Origin: Akanthomyces muscarius
Lineage: Eukaryota; Ascomycota; Sordariomycetes; Hypocreales; Cordycipitaceae
DNA length: 64,000 bases
Assembly: GCF_028009165.1 (NCBI RefSeq)
Contig: NC_079246.1
Span: 1,922,001 to 1,986,000 of the forward strand
Reading direction: 5' to 3'
Translations under genes and position numbers: made by a program
Notes under the pieces: generated by a model
Told to the model about the DNA's origin: nothing
What the model saw: only the letters and a program-made list of their open reading frames with translations
Databases searched by the model: none
Shown here: one piece after another, positions 40,109 to 51,519 of the stretch
Layout: every line of letters starts with the position of its first letter
Position numbering within the stretch: position 1 is the first letter of the stretch

Positions 40109-43064
40109 ATGTCGAGCGAAGCCGGCTTCATGATGTCGGACGCTCCGTCCATGGCGCCGCACCGGCGCAACCTGGGCTTCCCCTCTTCCTCGTCTGCGCG
40201 TCCTCGCGGGCCGCCCTCGGAGAACCTCGGCGCTCCCAGCGAAGATGGCACCGACGGCTTCGCCGACGACCAGATGCCTGGCAGAACCCGCGCCAACGGC
40301 CAAGCCCACGTCCCCCGCGTGCAGGATCGCATCGGTGTCCTTGTCCAGGAGCACTTTGCCGCTTTTGTTGAAAGGTCAGACTTCCTTGCCAACGGGCATG
40401 TATAACGATGTTTCATGCTGACACGACTGGGCACACAGCTTCGCCGAAGAGCCCATTTCTTCAGGCGCCCCCGCGTCCAGCGCCGTCACCACCGACAAAT
40501 TCTACATTGCTCAAATAAGAGCTCTGCGCACATACTCGCTGTCGACATTCTACGTCGACTTCAAGCACCTGGCGTCCTGGGAGAATGGCAGTTTGGCCGA
40601 CGGCGTCATGCGCCAGTACTACCGATTCCTGCCGTTCATCACAGCTGCCCTCAATGAGCTCATCGCCAAGTACGAGCCTCAGTACTACCGCGACCACAGA
40701 CAGCCCACGTCCATGTCGAGCGCCGTGTCCACCTCGGCCGCCAGCCAGATGGGCTCTGGCAGCCAGTCCGACTCCACACACCGCATGAACGAGCACCAGC
40801 AGACGGACAAGCTCTTCTCCGTTGCCTTTTACAACCTGCCGCTCGTCTCGCGCGTCCGCAGCCTGCGCGCCGCCAACATTGGCCAGCTGCTCTCCATCTC
40901 CGGCACCGTCACCAGGACCTCCGAGGTGCGGCCGGAGCTTTCCCTCGCCACCTTTGTCTGCGAGGCCTGCCGCGCCATGGTGCAGAACGTCGAGCAGACG
41001 TTCCGCTACACCGAACCTACACAGTGCCCCAACACCAACTGCCAAAATCGCCTGGCCTGGCAGCTGGATATCCGCCGCAGCACCTTTGTCGACTGGCAAA
41101 AGGTGCGCATCCAGGAAAACAGCTCCGAGATCCCCACGGGCTCCATGCCCCGTACTATGGACGTTATTCTCCGTGGTGAGATTGTCGACCGCGCCAAGGC
41201 TGGTGAAAAGTGCATCTTTACCGGCGCCCTGATCGTCGTCCCCGACGTCAGCCAGCTGGGTCTCCCTGGCCTGAAGCCTAGCGCAATTCGCGACGACCGC
41301 GGTGCGCCACGCGGTAGTGAGGCTGGTGGTGCTGGCATCAGCGGTCTCAAGGCCCTTGGTGTCCGCGATCTTACCTACCGGTTGGCTTTCCTCGCCTGCA
41401 TGGTGAGCCCCGATACGGCTGGTCGATCTGCCGCTGCTGGTGCCGCGGACGCCATTGCTTCCATGACCCAGAACATCGACCCCGACGATAAGCAAAGTGT
41501 CGAGCAGGCGCAGGCTACCATCCTATCTTCCATGAACCACACCGAAATCGAAGACCTCCGAGCCATGGTGCACGGCGACCACATCTACTCCCGTCTAGTC
41601 CAATCCATCGCGCCAATGGTGTATGGTCATGAAGTCGTCAAGAAGGGTCTCCTGCTGCAGCTCATGTCTGGTGTCAGCAAAACCACCCCCGAGGGCATGC
41701 AGCTGCGCGGTGACATCAACATTTGTGTCGTCGGTGACCCGTCCACCTCCAAGTCCCAGTTCCTCAAATACATCTGCTCCTTTGCCCCGCGCGCCGTCTA
41801 CACCTCTGGCAAGGCCTCGTCCGCCGCTGGTCTGACGGCGGCCGTGATCAAGGACGAAGAGACGGGTGAGTTCACCATTGAGGCCGGTGCGCTGATGCTG
41901 GCCGACAATGGCATCTGCGCCATTGACGAGTTTGACAAGATGGACATTGCCGACCAGGTCGCCATCCACGAGGCCATGGAGCAGCAGACCATTTCCATTG
42001 CCAAGGCCGGCATCCAGGCGACGCTCAACGCGCGCACCAGCATCCTCGCGGCCGCCAACCCCGTCGGCGGGCGCTACGACCGCAAGGCCACGCTGCGCTC
42101 CAACATCAACATGTCGGCACCCATCATGTCGCGCTTCGACCTCTTCTTCGTCGTCCTCGACGAGTGCAACGAGCAGGTCGACCGCCACCTTGCCAACCAC
42201 ATTGTCGGCATCCACCAGCACCGCGACGAGGCCGTCGAGCCCGAGTTCAGCACCGAGCAGCTGCAGCGCTACATTCGCTTCGCGCGCACGTTCCGCCCCG
42301 AGTTCACCGACGAGTCCAAGGAGGTGCTCGTCGAAAAGTACCGCGAGCTGCGCGCCGACGACGCCCAGGGCGGCATTGGCAAGAACTCATACCGCATCAC
42401 CGTCCGCCAGCTCGAGTCGCTGATTCGCCTCTCCGAGGCCATTGCCAAGGTCAACTGCGTCGAGACCATCAGCAAGGACATGGTCGTCGAGGCCTACAAC
42501 CTGCTCCGCCAGAGCATCATCTCGGTCGAGCACGACGACGTCGAGATGGACGGCGTCGAGGATGACGACGAGCAGCAGCAGCAGCAGCCCGAGAGCGGCG
42601 ACGCCCTCCGCCGCGCGGCGGCTGCCGCCTCTGGCATGGACATCGAAAACGACGACGCCGACGACGCCATGGACGACGGCAACGCCGCAGCGGCGGACGG
42701 CTCCGCCGCTCCATCCTCAGGCCGCCCCAAGCGCAAGATTACGTACGAAAAGTACATCAAAATGGTCAACCTCTTTGTGCACCGCGTCAACTCGGACGAG
42801 AGCGGCAGCGGCGACGGCGTCCAGGGCGCCGCCCTCATCGCCTGGTACCTCGAGCAGATGGAGGCCGAGCTCGCCGGCGAGGACGACTACCACGCCGAAA
42901 AGGCGCTCGCCACCATGGTCCTCAAGAAGATGGTCCGCGAGAACATACTCATGGCGCTCCGCGGCGAGGGGCTCGCCGCGGCCGACTCGGCGGCCACGTC
43001 GTCGGCCGTCGACGAGAACATTGTCTACGTGCTGCACCCCAACTGCGCCGTGGAGGATCTGTAA
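40109..43064 (+). CDS. MCM6: DNA replication licensing factor MCM6
   Basis: Subunit of the MCM2-7 replicative helicase. Model join(40109..40374,40439..43064), 963 aa; the 64-nt intron is GTCAGA...CACAG and the AG|C codon joins AAFVE to SFAEEP. N-terminal A-domain (FYIAQIRALRTYSLSTFYVD), zinc finger C263/C266 and C285/C290 (FVCEACRAMV; CPNTNC), OB fold including LLSISGTVTRTSEVRPEL. AAA+ core: Walker A GDPSTSKSQ (521-529), Walker B CAIDEFDKM (582-590), Arg finger MSRFDLFFV (about 653). An acidic Asp/Gln linker with a CAG-encoded Gln run precedes a C-terminal winged helix (YEKYIKMVNLFVHRV). All helicase motifs are intact. MCM6 is told from its paralogues by the zinc-finger and C-terminal sequences. 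Confidence 0.95.
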
Positions 43065-44196
43065 AGCACGTCCGCCCGCTAGGGGTTCATGTGCACACGG
43101 AGTATGGTTTGTTTAATTTGGGTATGATCTGGCGCCCGTTGCGGTATATTTTTTTTTTCGGTTGGTTTCTCGCGTGACTCTTACGGGATATGAGCTTTTT
43201 GTCGATGAAGGTGAAATGTAATTGCAAGGGGGGTGTGTGGCCTACATATGAGCACAAACGTACTATTTCATTTCAAAGTACATTCTGACAGGGCAACGAC
43301 AATGGTTAGTGAAACTTGACGGCGTTGGTGAGATTTCTTTACAGCTGTAACAAAGACAAAAATCTATTCTTCCTTATTCTTCTTCTCTTGCAATGACGCG
43401 TCTGTGTACCATGTGTCGGCATGTCCATGCTATTTCGAAACCAACATCACAAGCCACAAGAGGGACAGGGGTGAGCTGGCATACCCAACGAGGACTTTCT
43501 TCTCTCTCAGTCTCTCCGACTTTCTCTCCGTCTTTCCAGCTCGCCCTCGAGACACCAAGCTACTACCGTAGTTCCAAAAAAAACTCGCGTATATCATCCC
43601 TTCTGTATTCCATTGGCATTTGCCCACTTGCCTTGCCCCCTTCCACCTCCCATTTCCACGCCAGGGATGATATCAAGGTTTCTTCAAGAACCTGCTGATT
43701 TGTGTCGAAGAAGAAGAAAAATTTAAGGAACCAAGCAATATTAATACTTGAAAATAATAGTTTTGTCCTGTTCCGGTTCATGTAGTATCAAGACGAAGAA
43801 CAACATCAAAACTCTCAGATAAAAAAGGAAACAGTCAGTAAAAAATGAGAACAGGTCCTCATCGTATAAGAGTCTTGCTAAACATACTGCGCCACTTCCA
43901 ATTCGTAGTCGCAACATGAATAAGGGGGCCAATAGCTCACAGTGCAAAGCTAACAATCGGAACAATTGATCCATTTCGAACGAGTACATGTTCACAGTAC
44001 TCAAAAGTTGTACATTTCAGCTGGCTAATCTTGGTCGGAGAAGCAGCATCGTTTTGCACCTGGGTGCGATTGGTATTGGTGGTTGGACGGTGATCCCGCA
44101 GCGCTTTCTTGTGCAGACATCATGCCACATGACAAGTGATTGATGCCCTGAAAGCCGCATGATCCAACGCCGCGGAGCTATCAGCCGGACAGTTCA
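43065..44196. other. Convergent 3' region
   Basis: Between the stops of MCM6 (+) and the RGG-rich gene (-). T-rich and A-rich tracts fit 3' ends. No coding content recognised. Confidence 0.5.
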
Positions 44197-47100
44197 CTAA
44201 GCCGAGAGCGGCGGTTGAGCGCGGGTCGAGGCAGCGTTGCGGTTCCAGTTGTCGGAGCCTTTTCCGCGGTAGCTTCCACGGCTGCCACGACTGTGAGTTG
44301 TAGGCGACTCTCCGTGAGAGCTCGAAACCTCTCGTTTGCTCCCTCGTCCACTACCACGAGGGCGAGGAGATGGTCTGCCATTACCACGACCGCCACGGGA
44401 AGAGCTTGTTATTTGGGGAACAGCGACGGTCTTTTGCTCTTGCATGCCTGGAAGATGCACGCGAATGATGCTGGAGTTGCCGGAGTGCTCATCAGCGATT
44501 CGAAAAGGCTCCATGATAGCAGCGTGAACAAGGAATCGTTTGGGCAGGGATTTGAACTGAACAACAACCGGTTGCCAAGCAGCATCAGGAGTCTTGGTAG
44601 GAAAGCGAATAATAGGAAGAGATCCCATCTCCTGTTCTTCAAAGCATTCCTCTGCCATAGGCTTGGATTCGGGAGGCCTCGAAGTAAAAGCGGCTTGCTG
44701 ACAACGGCGTGGGACCCCTGGAAGCATAACTGTTGCTGCAGTTCCTGGAATGTTGTGTTCATAGCCAGACCGGCTTGCAACATTGACAACATCCATTCCA
44801 ATAGTTGCCTTCGGAGGCGATGCCTTTTGGTGTAGCAAGCTGTTGATACGATCTTGCCATTGTTCTTGAGAGCTCTCCGCGCTTCGTTGGGATTGATGGG
44901 CGTATGGCTGAGGTCCCCGGCCGTTGGCCTGTCCTCTGTTACCCCAAGCAGGTTGCTGTCGGTTGGTGGGGCCCTGATGCTGAATGCCGGCCGGTGGAAG
45001 CTTTACAATCGGCTGCGGCTTGGGTAGCGAAACTTGAGGACGCTTGGCATCACCTTCATACGCCGGATGACCCTCCATGGTAGGGGGAGGAGCTGACGGC
45101 GACGGCGGTCTAAGTGTCCCCGGCGGCGAGTCGAGGCGCTGCTCTCTTGTTGGAAAGAAGCGAGAAGTCCGTGGCTGCGAAGATGCGTTGGCATTTTGCG
45201 GAACCACATGTGGCGGCGCAGATCCGATGACTCCAGCAGGAGCTGCAGGGCCTGCTTGTTTCGAATGCCTCAAGTCTTCTCTGGCGGATTTCCAGGCATT
45301 GGGAGCATGCATTTGCACCTCAGAGGCATTGATGACTTGACGTGTGCCATCGCCAGGTGCATGAACTTGTCGCCAAGTTTCCTTAATCACAGGCTGGGCA
45401 TCGTCGGCCGAAAGACCTCTTTCTGCCAGCTGGCGTTCCATGCTGGCGAGCTCAGCTAATCTAGCCGCACTCAGCTTCTTGTCGGTATCGGCAACTGCAG
45501 CAACCCATGTACTGGCAAGATCTGTCCTGGGGGCGTCATATCGAGAAGCCCGAGATCCGATGGGGGCCGTTTGCAGCGCTGCAGGCAATGAGAGTGGCTG
45601 CGGGCCATTGCTGGGTTGAATTGTTGTGCCTGTCGCACCAGGGATCCGGCCCAAGTCAGGATTGAACGTTCCATTGCCAAGGCCACGGTCGTTATCCGGA
45701 GAACCCCACACATTTCTTCCCAGGCCATTTGCTCCAGCTGCCCAAGCAGACAATCTGTCTGGCCGAGGACTAGTGCCAACCCAGGGTTCGGCAGGTTGTT
45801 GCTCCTGATTCTGAGAAAGGCGTCTCGATCTCGGGTCATTGGGGCTCGCAGCAGCATGCTGTGGAGACTGTCCATCAATAGGACCTTCACGACGATGGAT
45901 TTGGGTTGGCCTGGTGTCGTCACGAATCACACCTTCCTTCTTCTCGTTCTTCTTCTCCGGTGCAGGGCCAAGTGCTTCGAGTTTCTTCTGGATGCGTTCC
46001 TTGCGCGCCGCCTCCTCACGAGCGACTTCTTCTTGTCGACGTTTTCTGGCAAGCTCAATGCGCTCCTTCATAAGCTTCTTCTGGTACTCGACATCGTCTT
46101 CGTCTGGCACTTGAGATTCCATTGACGTCAGATCTGGCATATCCAAATTGTTCCAGCTTGGATGTTGGCGATTGGGGCCATTCATGTTTTGATGGCTAAA
46201 TCGACCTTCAATTGAACCAGAGAAGGATGGACGACGAGGGCCACGATCGTCGGTGGGTACCTGTTGCTGCCCATCACTAGCACGTCCACCACGTTGGAGA
46301 AAACCACTGCCGCCGCTAACGTTAGATGATGCTCTTCTTCGGTTGAAGGAGCCCTCTTGGTTGGTTCGGTTGGTTTGGAAGGCGCTGGATGGCTCTGGGT
46401 GGTCCATGGCTTGTCGCTGGAGAACAGCGGGCTGTCTGCTTGAATGGTCGGAAAGCATAGATCCGCGGCGGTCTGCGACGGGTTCAAGTCGTCCAGACTG
46501 GGAGTTGTAAAGTTCACGGCCACCACCACCGTGGCTATCTCTCCAAGAAGATCTGTTAAAATCATCTGCGGCGATTTCTTTGGGCGGGTGGCCCATCATC
46601 TTCAGCGGCGATGGCTCCTTGTAGGAGCCCCGAGGTGAGCCCGTCGATTCACTCCAGGGCTGCTGCGGCCGCTCGACGGGAGGCAGCGAGGCCCAAGGCG
46701 ACTTGGCGGGAGCAGGTGGTTGTGGTGGCTTTGCAACAAGGGCCGGGCGGTCCTGAGATGCGCCTTTAAGCACGAGGCCTTTTCCAGAAGGTAGCCCAAC
46801 AGGCTTTGGTGCAGAGTACTCTGGTTGAGGGGCTTGTCCCGGCATCTCATGCTGCGAATGAAATCCTTCCTCTGAGGCCTGAGGAACTTCGTCATGCGGC
46901 GGCTGTTCATCGGGATGTGGCAGTTTCGTTTTTGTTCCATCCCCCCATGTGATTGCTTCTGGTGCCCAGTCATCGTCATCATCGTCAATATCGGCCCACT
47001 TGTTTTGCCCTTGTGCATCGTCTTCGTTCAGGCGACTAGCCATATGAATGCCGTACTTCTTGAGCTCTTCGTCTGTGAATTTCTTGGGCTCCGGCGCTAT

Positions 47101-47845
47101 TACGCAGGTTAGTAACAGAGTATAGGATGTTTGGAAGATGAGTGATGCTGGTGATACGTACGTCGGTTCTTGTTCCAAACTGCGTTTGCATCTGGTACAG
47201 ATCCTGACTTGCCACCATTCATGGCAGAGAAACGCGGCATTGATTCTCGCGCGCCAACGCCAGCTTTGGCGACAAGCCTAGGTCTAGATGCTGATAACGC
47301 TGATGACCTGGGAGGAGGTGTGCTGGAGCCTCCCGAGGGTCGTTCTGTCGTCTTTGAGGCTATACTCGAGCTGTTCGCCTTGGCGGCCAAGAACGTCTTG
47401 TTGACAGAGACGGCCTTGAACGTGGACGGTTTCCTGGCGGCAGAGCCGGTTCGGCTATGGCTGTTGTCGCCATCTTTTGCACGTGAGGTTTCCGTGTCGG
47501 ATCCGCCGCTTACACTAACGTCGGTGGAATGTAATTGCTCTTCGACACTGGTGATGCGTTTGTTGGCTATATCCTCGTTGTTGTGGAAGCTGCCATTTAA
47601 AGCAGAGTAATCGACGCCATGCTGGGCACCGTTGGGAAGCTAAGAAGAACAAAGTGGTCAGTTTTTCCCCTGCCGTTTGTCATGATGGCGGAGGTTGCTG
47701 CCCAGCCGTTTGGAGAAAATGGGCGGCTGGCGCAAACCGCGAACGAGGATCCGCCTTGGCAACGGGATGCACTCACGTTACTCAGTGAATGGTGCGAGAC
47801 AGAAACTTCAGCTAGCTTGTCAAATACAGGCTCTGTGGCCATCAT
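44197..47845 (-). CDS. Large RGG-tailed conserved fungal protein of unknown function
   Basis: Model complement(join(44197..47096,47162..47639,47777..47845)), 1148 aa. Start MMATEPVFDKLAEVSVSHHS; introns of 137 and 65 nt (GTGAGT...CTTAG; GTACGT...AATAG) join LSN|LPNGAQHG and NKNRP|PEPKKFTDEEL in frame. Conserved-looking parts: NAVWNKNR, KKYGIHMASRLNEDD and KWADIDDDDDDWAPEAITWG (about 180-260), an R/E/K-rich helix (EYQKKLMKERIELARKRRQ) near 560, and a C-terminal segment LPKRFLVHAAIMEPFRIADE before an RGG/RGS-rich tail (SSRGGRGNGRPSPRPRGSGR). The rest is Pro/Gln/Ser-rich and probably disordered. RGG tails bind RNA, and a translation or mRNP role is a guess. I do not recognise a named family. Confidence 0.75.
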
Positions 47846-49389
47846 CCGTCTTCGATACAGGCGTGCGCCGCTCGCGAGGGGGACGACGACTGCTGGGCCA
47901 AGTCGTCGGTCGACAGGAAAGCTTCTCAGCTGCAGGTGGTTCAACGGCGTAAACGGGGGCGTTCAGGCGGGACGAGGGAGCGGCTGCAGAAGGATTTGCC
48001 GGTCGGCGATTGCTGCGTTTCGTTCTAGTGATGCGGATGAACGGCGTCAAGAGGATGGAATAGGTAGGATAGCGCGTGGCCAGGCAGTGCCGCTGTTCGA
48101 GAGCCTCGAATTGGTTACCTATGGGGTATGTCGCCAGGTGTGACTAAGGCAGGGTGAGATATGGCTGCCGTGGAGGTTCCTGCTTTTACTTGCGGCTGGC
48201 TGGACGCTTGGGGCTGCTGGACGAACAAGGGTTAGCGTCAAATCTTAGCTGCTTCAAGGCTTCAAGCTGCGCCGCCCAAAGCATCCCTTAACGGCAGTCA
48301 GGTGACACCGCTGTACTGAGTTCAGTCCGCCTAATAATGAGCCACTACCCACTGTAGGTAATATGTGCAAGGCGCAAGTTTAGCAGGCCGCGTTCTCGCT
48401 CTTAACGGCTGGCCGCAGCGATGGGGACAGCTTGGGCAAACAGTACACTGCGCCACTCACCTATATTATGTTCGTGTTGTTTGATAGCAGAAAATGTATC
48501 AGTAGAATATCGCTTTCGGTTGTCCAATGAAAGTCTCTGAAGGAATCCAGTCAAAAAATTTCTCTTTTCCTATATTCCTCTTCTTGCGTGTTCGTGAATC
48601 ATCCTCAGCTTCACACCGCGTGTCCTGCATCGTTTCACTGTGCTGCCTCAGCCACCGACTTTTGTGCACTTCTGCCGATGCACTGCTGCACTGGCAGTCT
48701 GCAGGTCTCGATTGAAATTCTGCTTTATGGGTAGTTATTTGCCAGCAGCGGTGTACTATGCGCGCATCATGGCCCATTTATTGCCAAACTATTGCGGCCT
48801 AAATGTGGCGTCGCTGCAGTCACCAGCGCCCAGTCAATGGTGGACAGCAAAAAAAGACACCGACGGCTTTGGGCTGCTATAAAAGAAGGAAATTGAGAGA
48901 ATGCGAGAAGGAAAAATAAGAAAACATAAGAAAGCAGAATGGAACAAAAAAGTAAAACACACACGTCACTCACTGCCTCTACTATTTGAGCGGCGTCTTT
49001 TTTTATCACCTACTTGAGTGCCCAGTGCCCAGTGCCCAGCTCCACGCAAGGAAGCAACTCATACTCGATGACCTATACCTACAGAAAATGCTGCCAATTC
49101 CAACACTTATTTCCCCAGTTCAAGGATAGTCAATCCTTCACGCTTAGCTCCCGTTGCCCTCCAGCCAAACGCAAGGCGATGGTCCCAGTCCACGTCCACC
49201 ATCGAACGCAGCCACTACTTAGGTATACAACATGCACGAGCCAAACCACAACAGAGTCCAGATGTTTTGAATAATGTTTGAGTTGTTACAAAAGGAAGTA
49301 CAGGTGTGGAATGACAACACCCTCTAAGAGTCTATTTACACAGCCCCTCCGTTGCCACCGAATGTGCTTCGCTTTACCGAGGGAGCTCT
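47846..49389. other. Gene-free region
   Basis: Upstream of the RGG gene and downstream of ATP17 (convergent strand relation: both minus). Only short shadow frames; one 7-bp tandem repeat is annotated. A hidden multi-exon small gene cannot be excluded. Confidence 0.4.
49017..49037. repeat. Short tandem repeat, AGTGCCC x3
   Basis: Three perfect head-to-tail copies of the 7-mer AGTGCCC in the non-coding region downstream of ATP17. No function is evident. Confidence 0.8.
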
Positions 49390-50101
49390 TTAGTGAGCGT
49401 TGTTCTTGTGGTGACCTGCAAGTTTTAAGTTAGCCATGTTTCTTTCAGCAGTCGTCAACAATTGATTGCAGGGTCGTCTTACGCAGGTGGAAGTAGTAGT
49501 TCTGGGCGTAACCAATACCGACGAGGAAGACAATGGCGTGAATGATGGCTAGCAGCATGTTAGCGAGAACTGTCCTGCAAAACAGTACCAGTGCTTCTCC
49601 TTAGAAGCCCGGCCCTCGGAGCGAGTATCCATACGGGTAGCAGAGGCCTTCTTGCCAAAGTAGCGGGCCTGGTAGCGACCGAGAAGGCCCTTGGCCTTGG
49701 CCTCAGGGGCGGCGCCACGAGGAAGCTTCTCGTAGAAGCTGACGACACGCTGCATACGCATAGCGTCGGGGGCACCACCAATAGCCTAATAATTTTCCAA
49801 TGTCAGCGTCGTCGGTTTCAATGTCGGGGCGCCTGCGCTCGAGCTGTAGCATGTTCGGCGCGTCTCGGCGATAGGTCAATCGGCCATTGGGAAGCGTTTC
49901 GCATCGCGACGATGGCGAAAAACTGGTCGGATATGGGGTAGTTGGCTTCGTACCTTGGGAGAGGCGACCTGTTACGATTTCAGTTAGCAATTGACTATCA
50001 AGGCGAGCTCCGGGTCATCACGGGGGAGGCCAGCGAAAAATGGCGTTGCTTACCTTGGGAGGGATGAGGGTGGAAAGACCACGGCGGGTGACGAAGCTCA
50101 T
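49390..50101 (-). CDS. ATP17: Mitochondrial F1Fo ATP synthase subunit f (ATP17)
   Basis: Small inner-membrane subunit of the Fo sector. Five-exon model complement(join(49390..49415,49483..49548,49635..49785,49954..49968,50054..50101)), 101 aa. Protein: MSFVTRRGLSTLIPPK, then a 15-nt exon giving VASPK, then AIGGAPDAMRMQRVVSFYEK and LPRGAAPEAKAKGLLGRYQA, TPIIHAIVFLVGIGYAQNYY and FHLRHHKNNAH. STLIPPKV, VVxFYxxLP, ARYF and the YYFHLRHHK end are the family hallmarks; the last but one segment is the single membrane span. Introns have GTAAGC/GTACGA/GTATGG/GTAAGA donors and CTAAC branch sites. A simple ORF reading of exon 3 runs into the intron and ends falsely in FSLTCC. The import signal is short, as in yeast. 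The promoter is shared with NDUFS4. Confidence 0.88.
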
Positions 50102-50433
50102 GATGTCGGTTGTTGGCTGAACCTGTGTATGATGCAGTCAAGTTGATTTTTTCCTGCGACTTCGTTCCGTCGACGGTCGTGCGGGCTGTTCAATTTCAAG
50201 AAGTTGAAGTGGTGGTGGTGCTCTACCAGGCTAAAGAGTCGCCGTTCCGAAAAGCACTCGTCTCGGCAAAACGTCGCTCCATTGCCAGCCAATCAGCACC
50301 CGCCCTAAGCTGCTTTGCATGCCGCCAGCCTGCAACTGTGCTCCAGTTTCCATCGACGCCGCACTGCTCATCTCAAGAGAGAGAAAAAAAAAGACTCGCT
50401 TCGTCGTCAATTGCGCAGCAACAACAATCCATC
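50102..50433. promoter_or_regulatory. Bidirectional promoter of ATP17 and NDUFS4 with CCAAT box
   Basis: Only 332 bp separate the divergent start codons of two respiratory-chain genes. A CCAAT pentamer at 50289-50293 (GCCAGCCAATCAGC) is the core site of the HAP/CBC complex that activates respiratory genes in fungi. Co-regulation is inferred from arrangement and motif. Confidence 0.5.
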
Positions 50434-51164
50434 ATGGCTGCTCTCCGATCCCAGGGCGTTGCCCGCATTCTGCGAAGCGCCGCCGCGCCCCGTCTGGCGG
50501 TGCCTATGACCGCCCAGCGCTTCCAGAGCTCTATCGCCAAGCACAGCGAGAAGGAAGTTACTGGCACGCCCAGCGACGCCAACCAGCCCGACTTCGACAC
50601 TCCCCACGACAAGGCTACCTCGTGAGCGCGCCCGAGCCCACATCCATGACAGAACTTGCAACTGTGTTAACCGCTGCCGCAGGACCTTTACCCCCGTACC
50701 GAGAACCATCCAGGACGGCACTGACGATGTTCGCTCCGCCGCCGTCACCTCCGGCGCTCCCATGGAGCTTCAGGCTCGTACCGTCAGGTAAGCCTCCCGA
50801 AAACTTCGATTCGGGCTTCAACCTACCGAAAGGATTGGATGCTAACCTATGCAGAATATACAAGGAGTCCAAGGCCGCCACGCAGTCTGGAACCTGGAGG
50901 GGCCACGATTGGCGCATGGACTGGGATATTCTTCCCAAGGGCCACCGCTGGGAGAACCCTCTGATGGGATGGCAGTCGTCTGGTGACTACATGCAGGGCA
51001 CACATCTCAGCTTCGAGACCAAGGAGGATGCCATTCACTTTGCTGAGAAGCAGGGCTACGAGTTCTTCGTGCAGGAGCCGAACACCCGGAAGTTCACCCC
51101 CAAGGCTTACGCCAACAACTTCCTCTACAGCGCCCGCAAGCTCAAGCATATTCGCACGAAGTAA
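50434..51164 (+). CDS. NDUFS4: NADH:ubiquinone oxidoreductase 21 kDa subunit (NDUFS4)
   Basis: Peripheral-arm subunit of mitochondrial complex I (Neurospora NUO-21 type). Model join(50434..50621,50683..50787,50855..51164), 200 aa. The N-terminus [20 protein letters not shown] is an arginine-rich, acid-free import presequence. Introns of 61 and 67 nt (GTGAGC...CGCAG and GTAAGC, GCTAAC, TGCAG) keep frame: [14 protein letters not shown] and [18 protein letters not shown]. The conserved NDUFS4 core is [54 protein letters not shown] (about 150-170), ending [14 protein letters not shown]. Length is normal for fungi. Divergent from ATP17. Confidence 0.93.
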
Positions 51165-51519
51165 GAGCGTGGTACCATTTGTTTTGTTACAATAGACTCT
51201 GTAAATATCCCATTTGTTCTCAATCAACAAATTACTTTCCCATGTGTTCTATTGAGATGCTGTGCGATCATCACACCGCTACGTCAGAATCTGCGTAGTG
51301 TTTGATAAGCAGAGGATAGCAAATAAATGTTGCCAGTACGGCAATGAGGTATCAGGTATAAAAATCAGGCTACACCTGTAGCAATCACGGACTGCCGTGA
51401 ACGTGTAGCCAACTGAAGACTCCAAATCAAGCGCCGCGCAGAAACTTTACAAATTACATGGTCGGATCACAGATCCTGGGTAAACAATGAAACACCTGTC
51501 CCGTTCATAATCATAATCA
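51165..51519. other. Convergent 3' spacer
   Basis: Between the stops of NDUFS4 (+) and GID8 (-). AT-rich and non-coding. Confidence 0.5.

Noticed and set aside
40461..41495. 344-codon minus-strand frame
   Set aside because: Antisense of MCM6.
49549..49785. ATP17 exon 3 read on to a stop (ending FSLTCC), or joined by a 14-nt intron
   Set aside because: A 14-nt intron is too short to splice; the 86-nt intron with GTATGG and CTAAC gives the family C-terminus.
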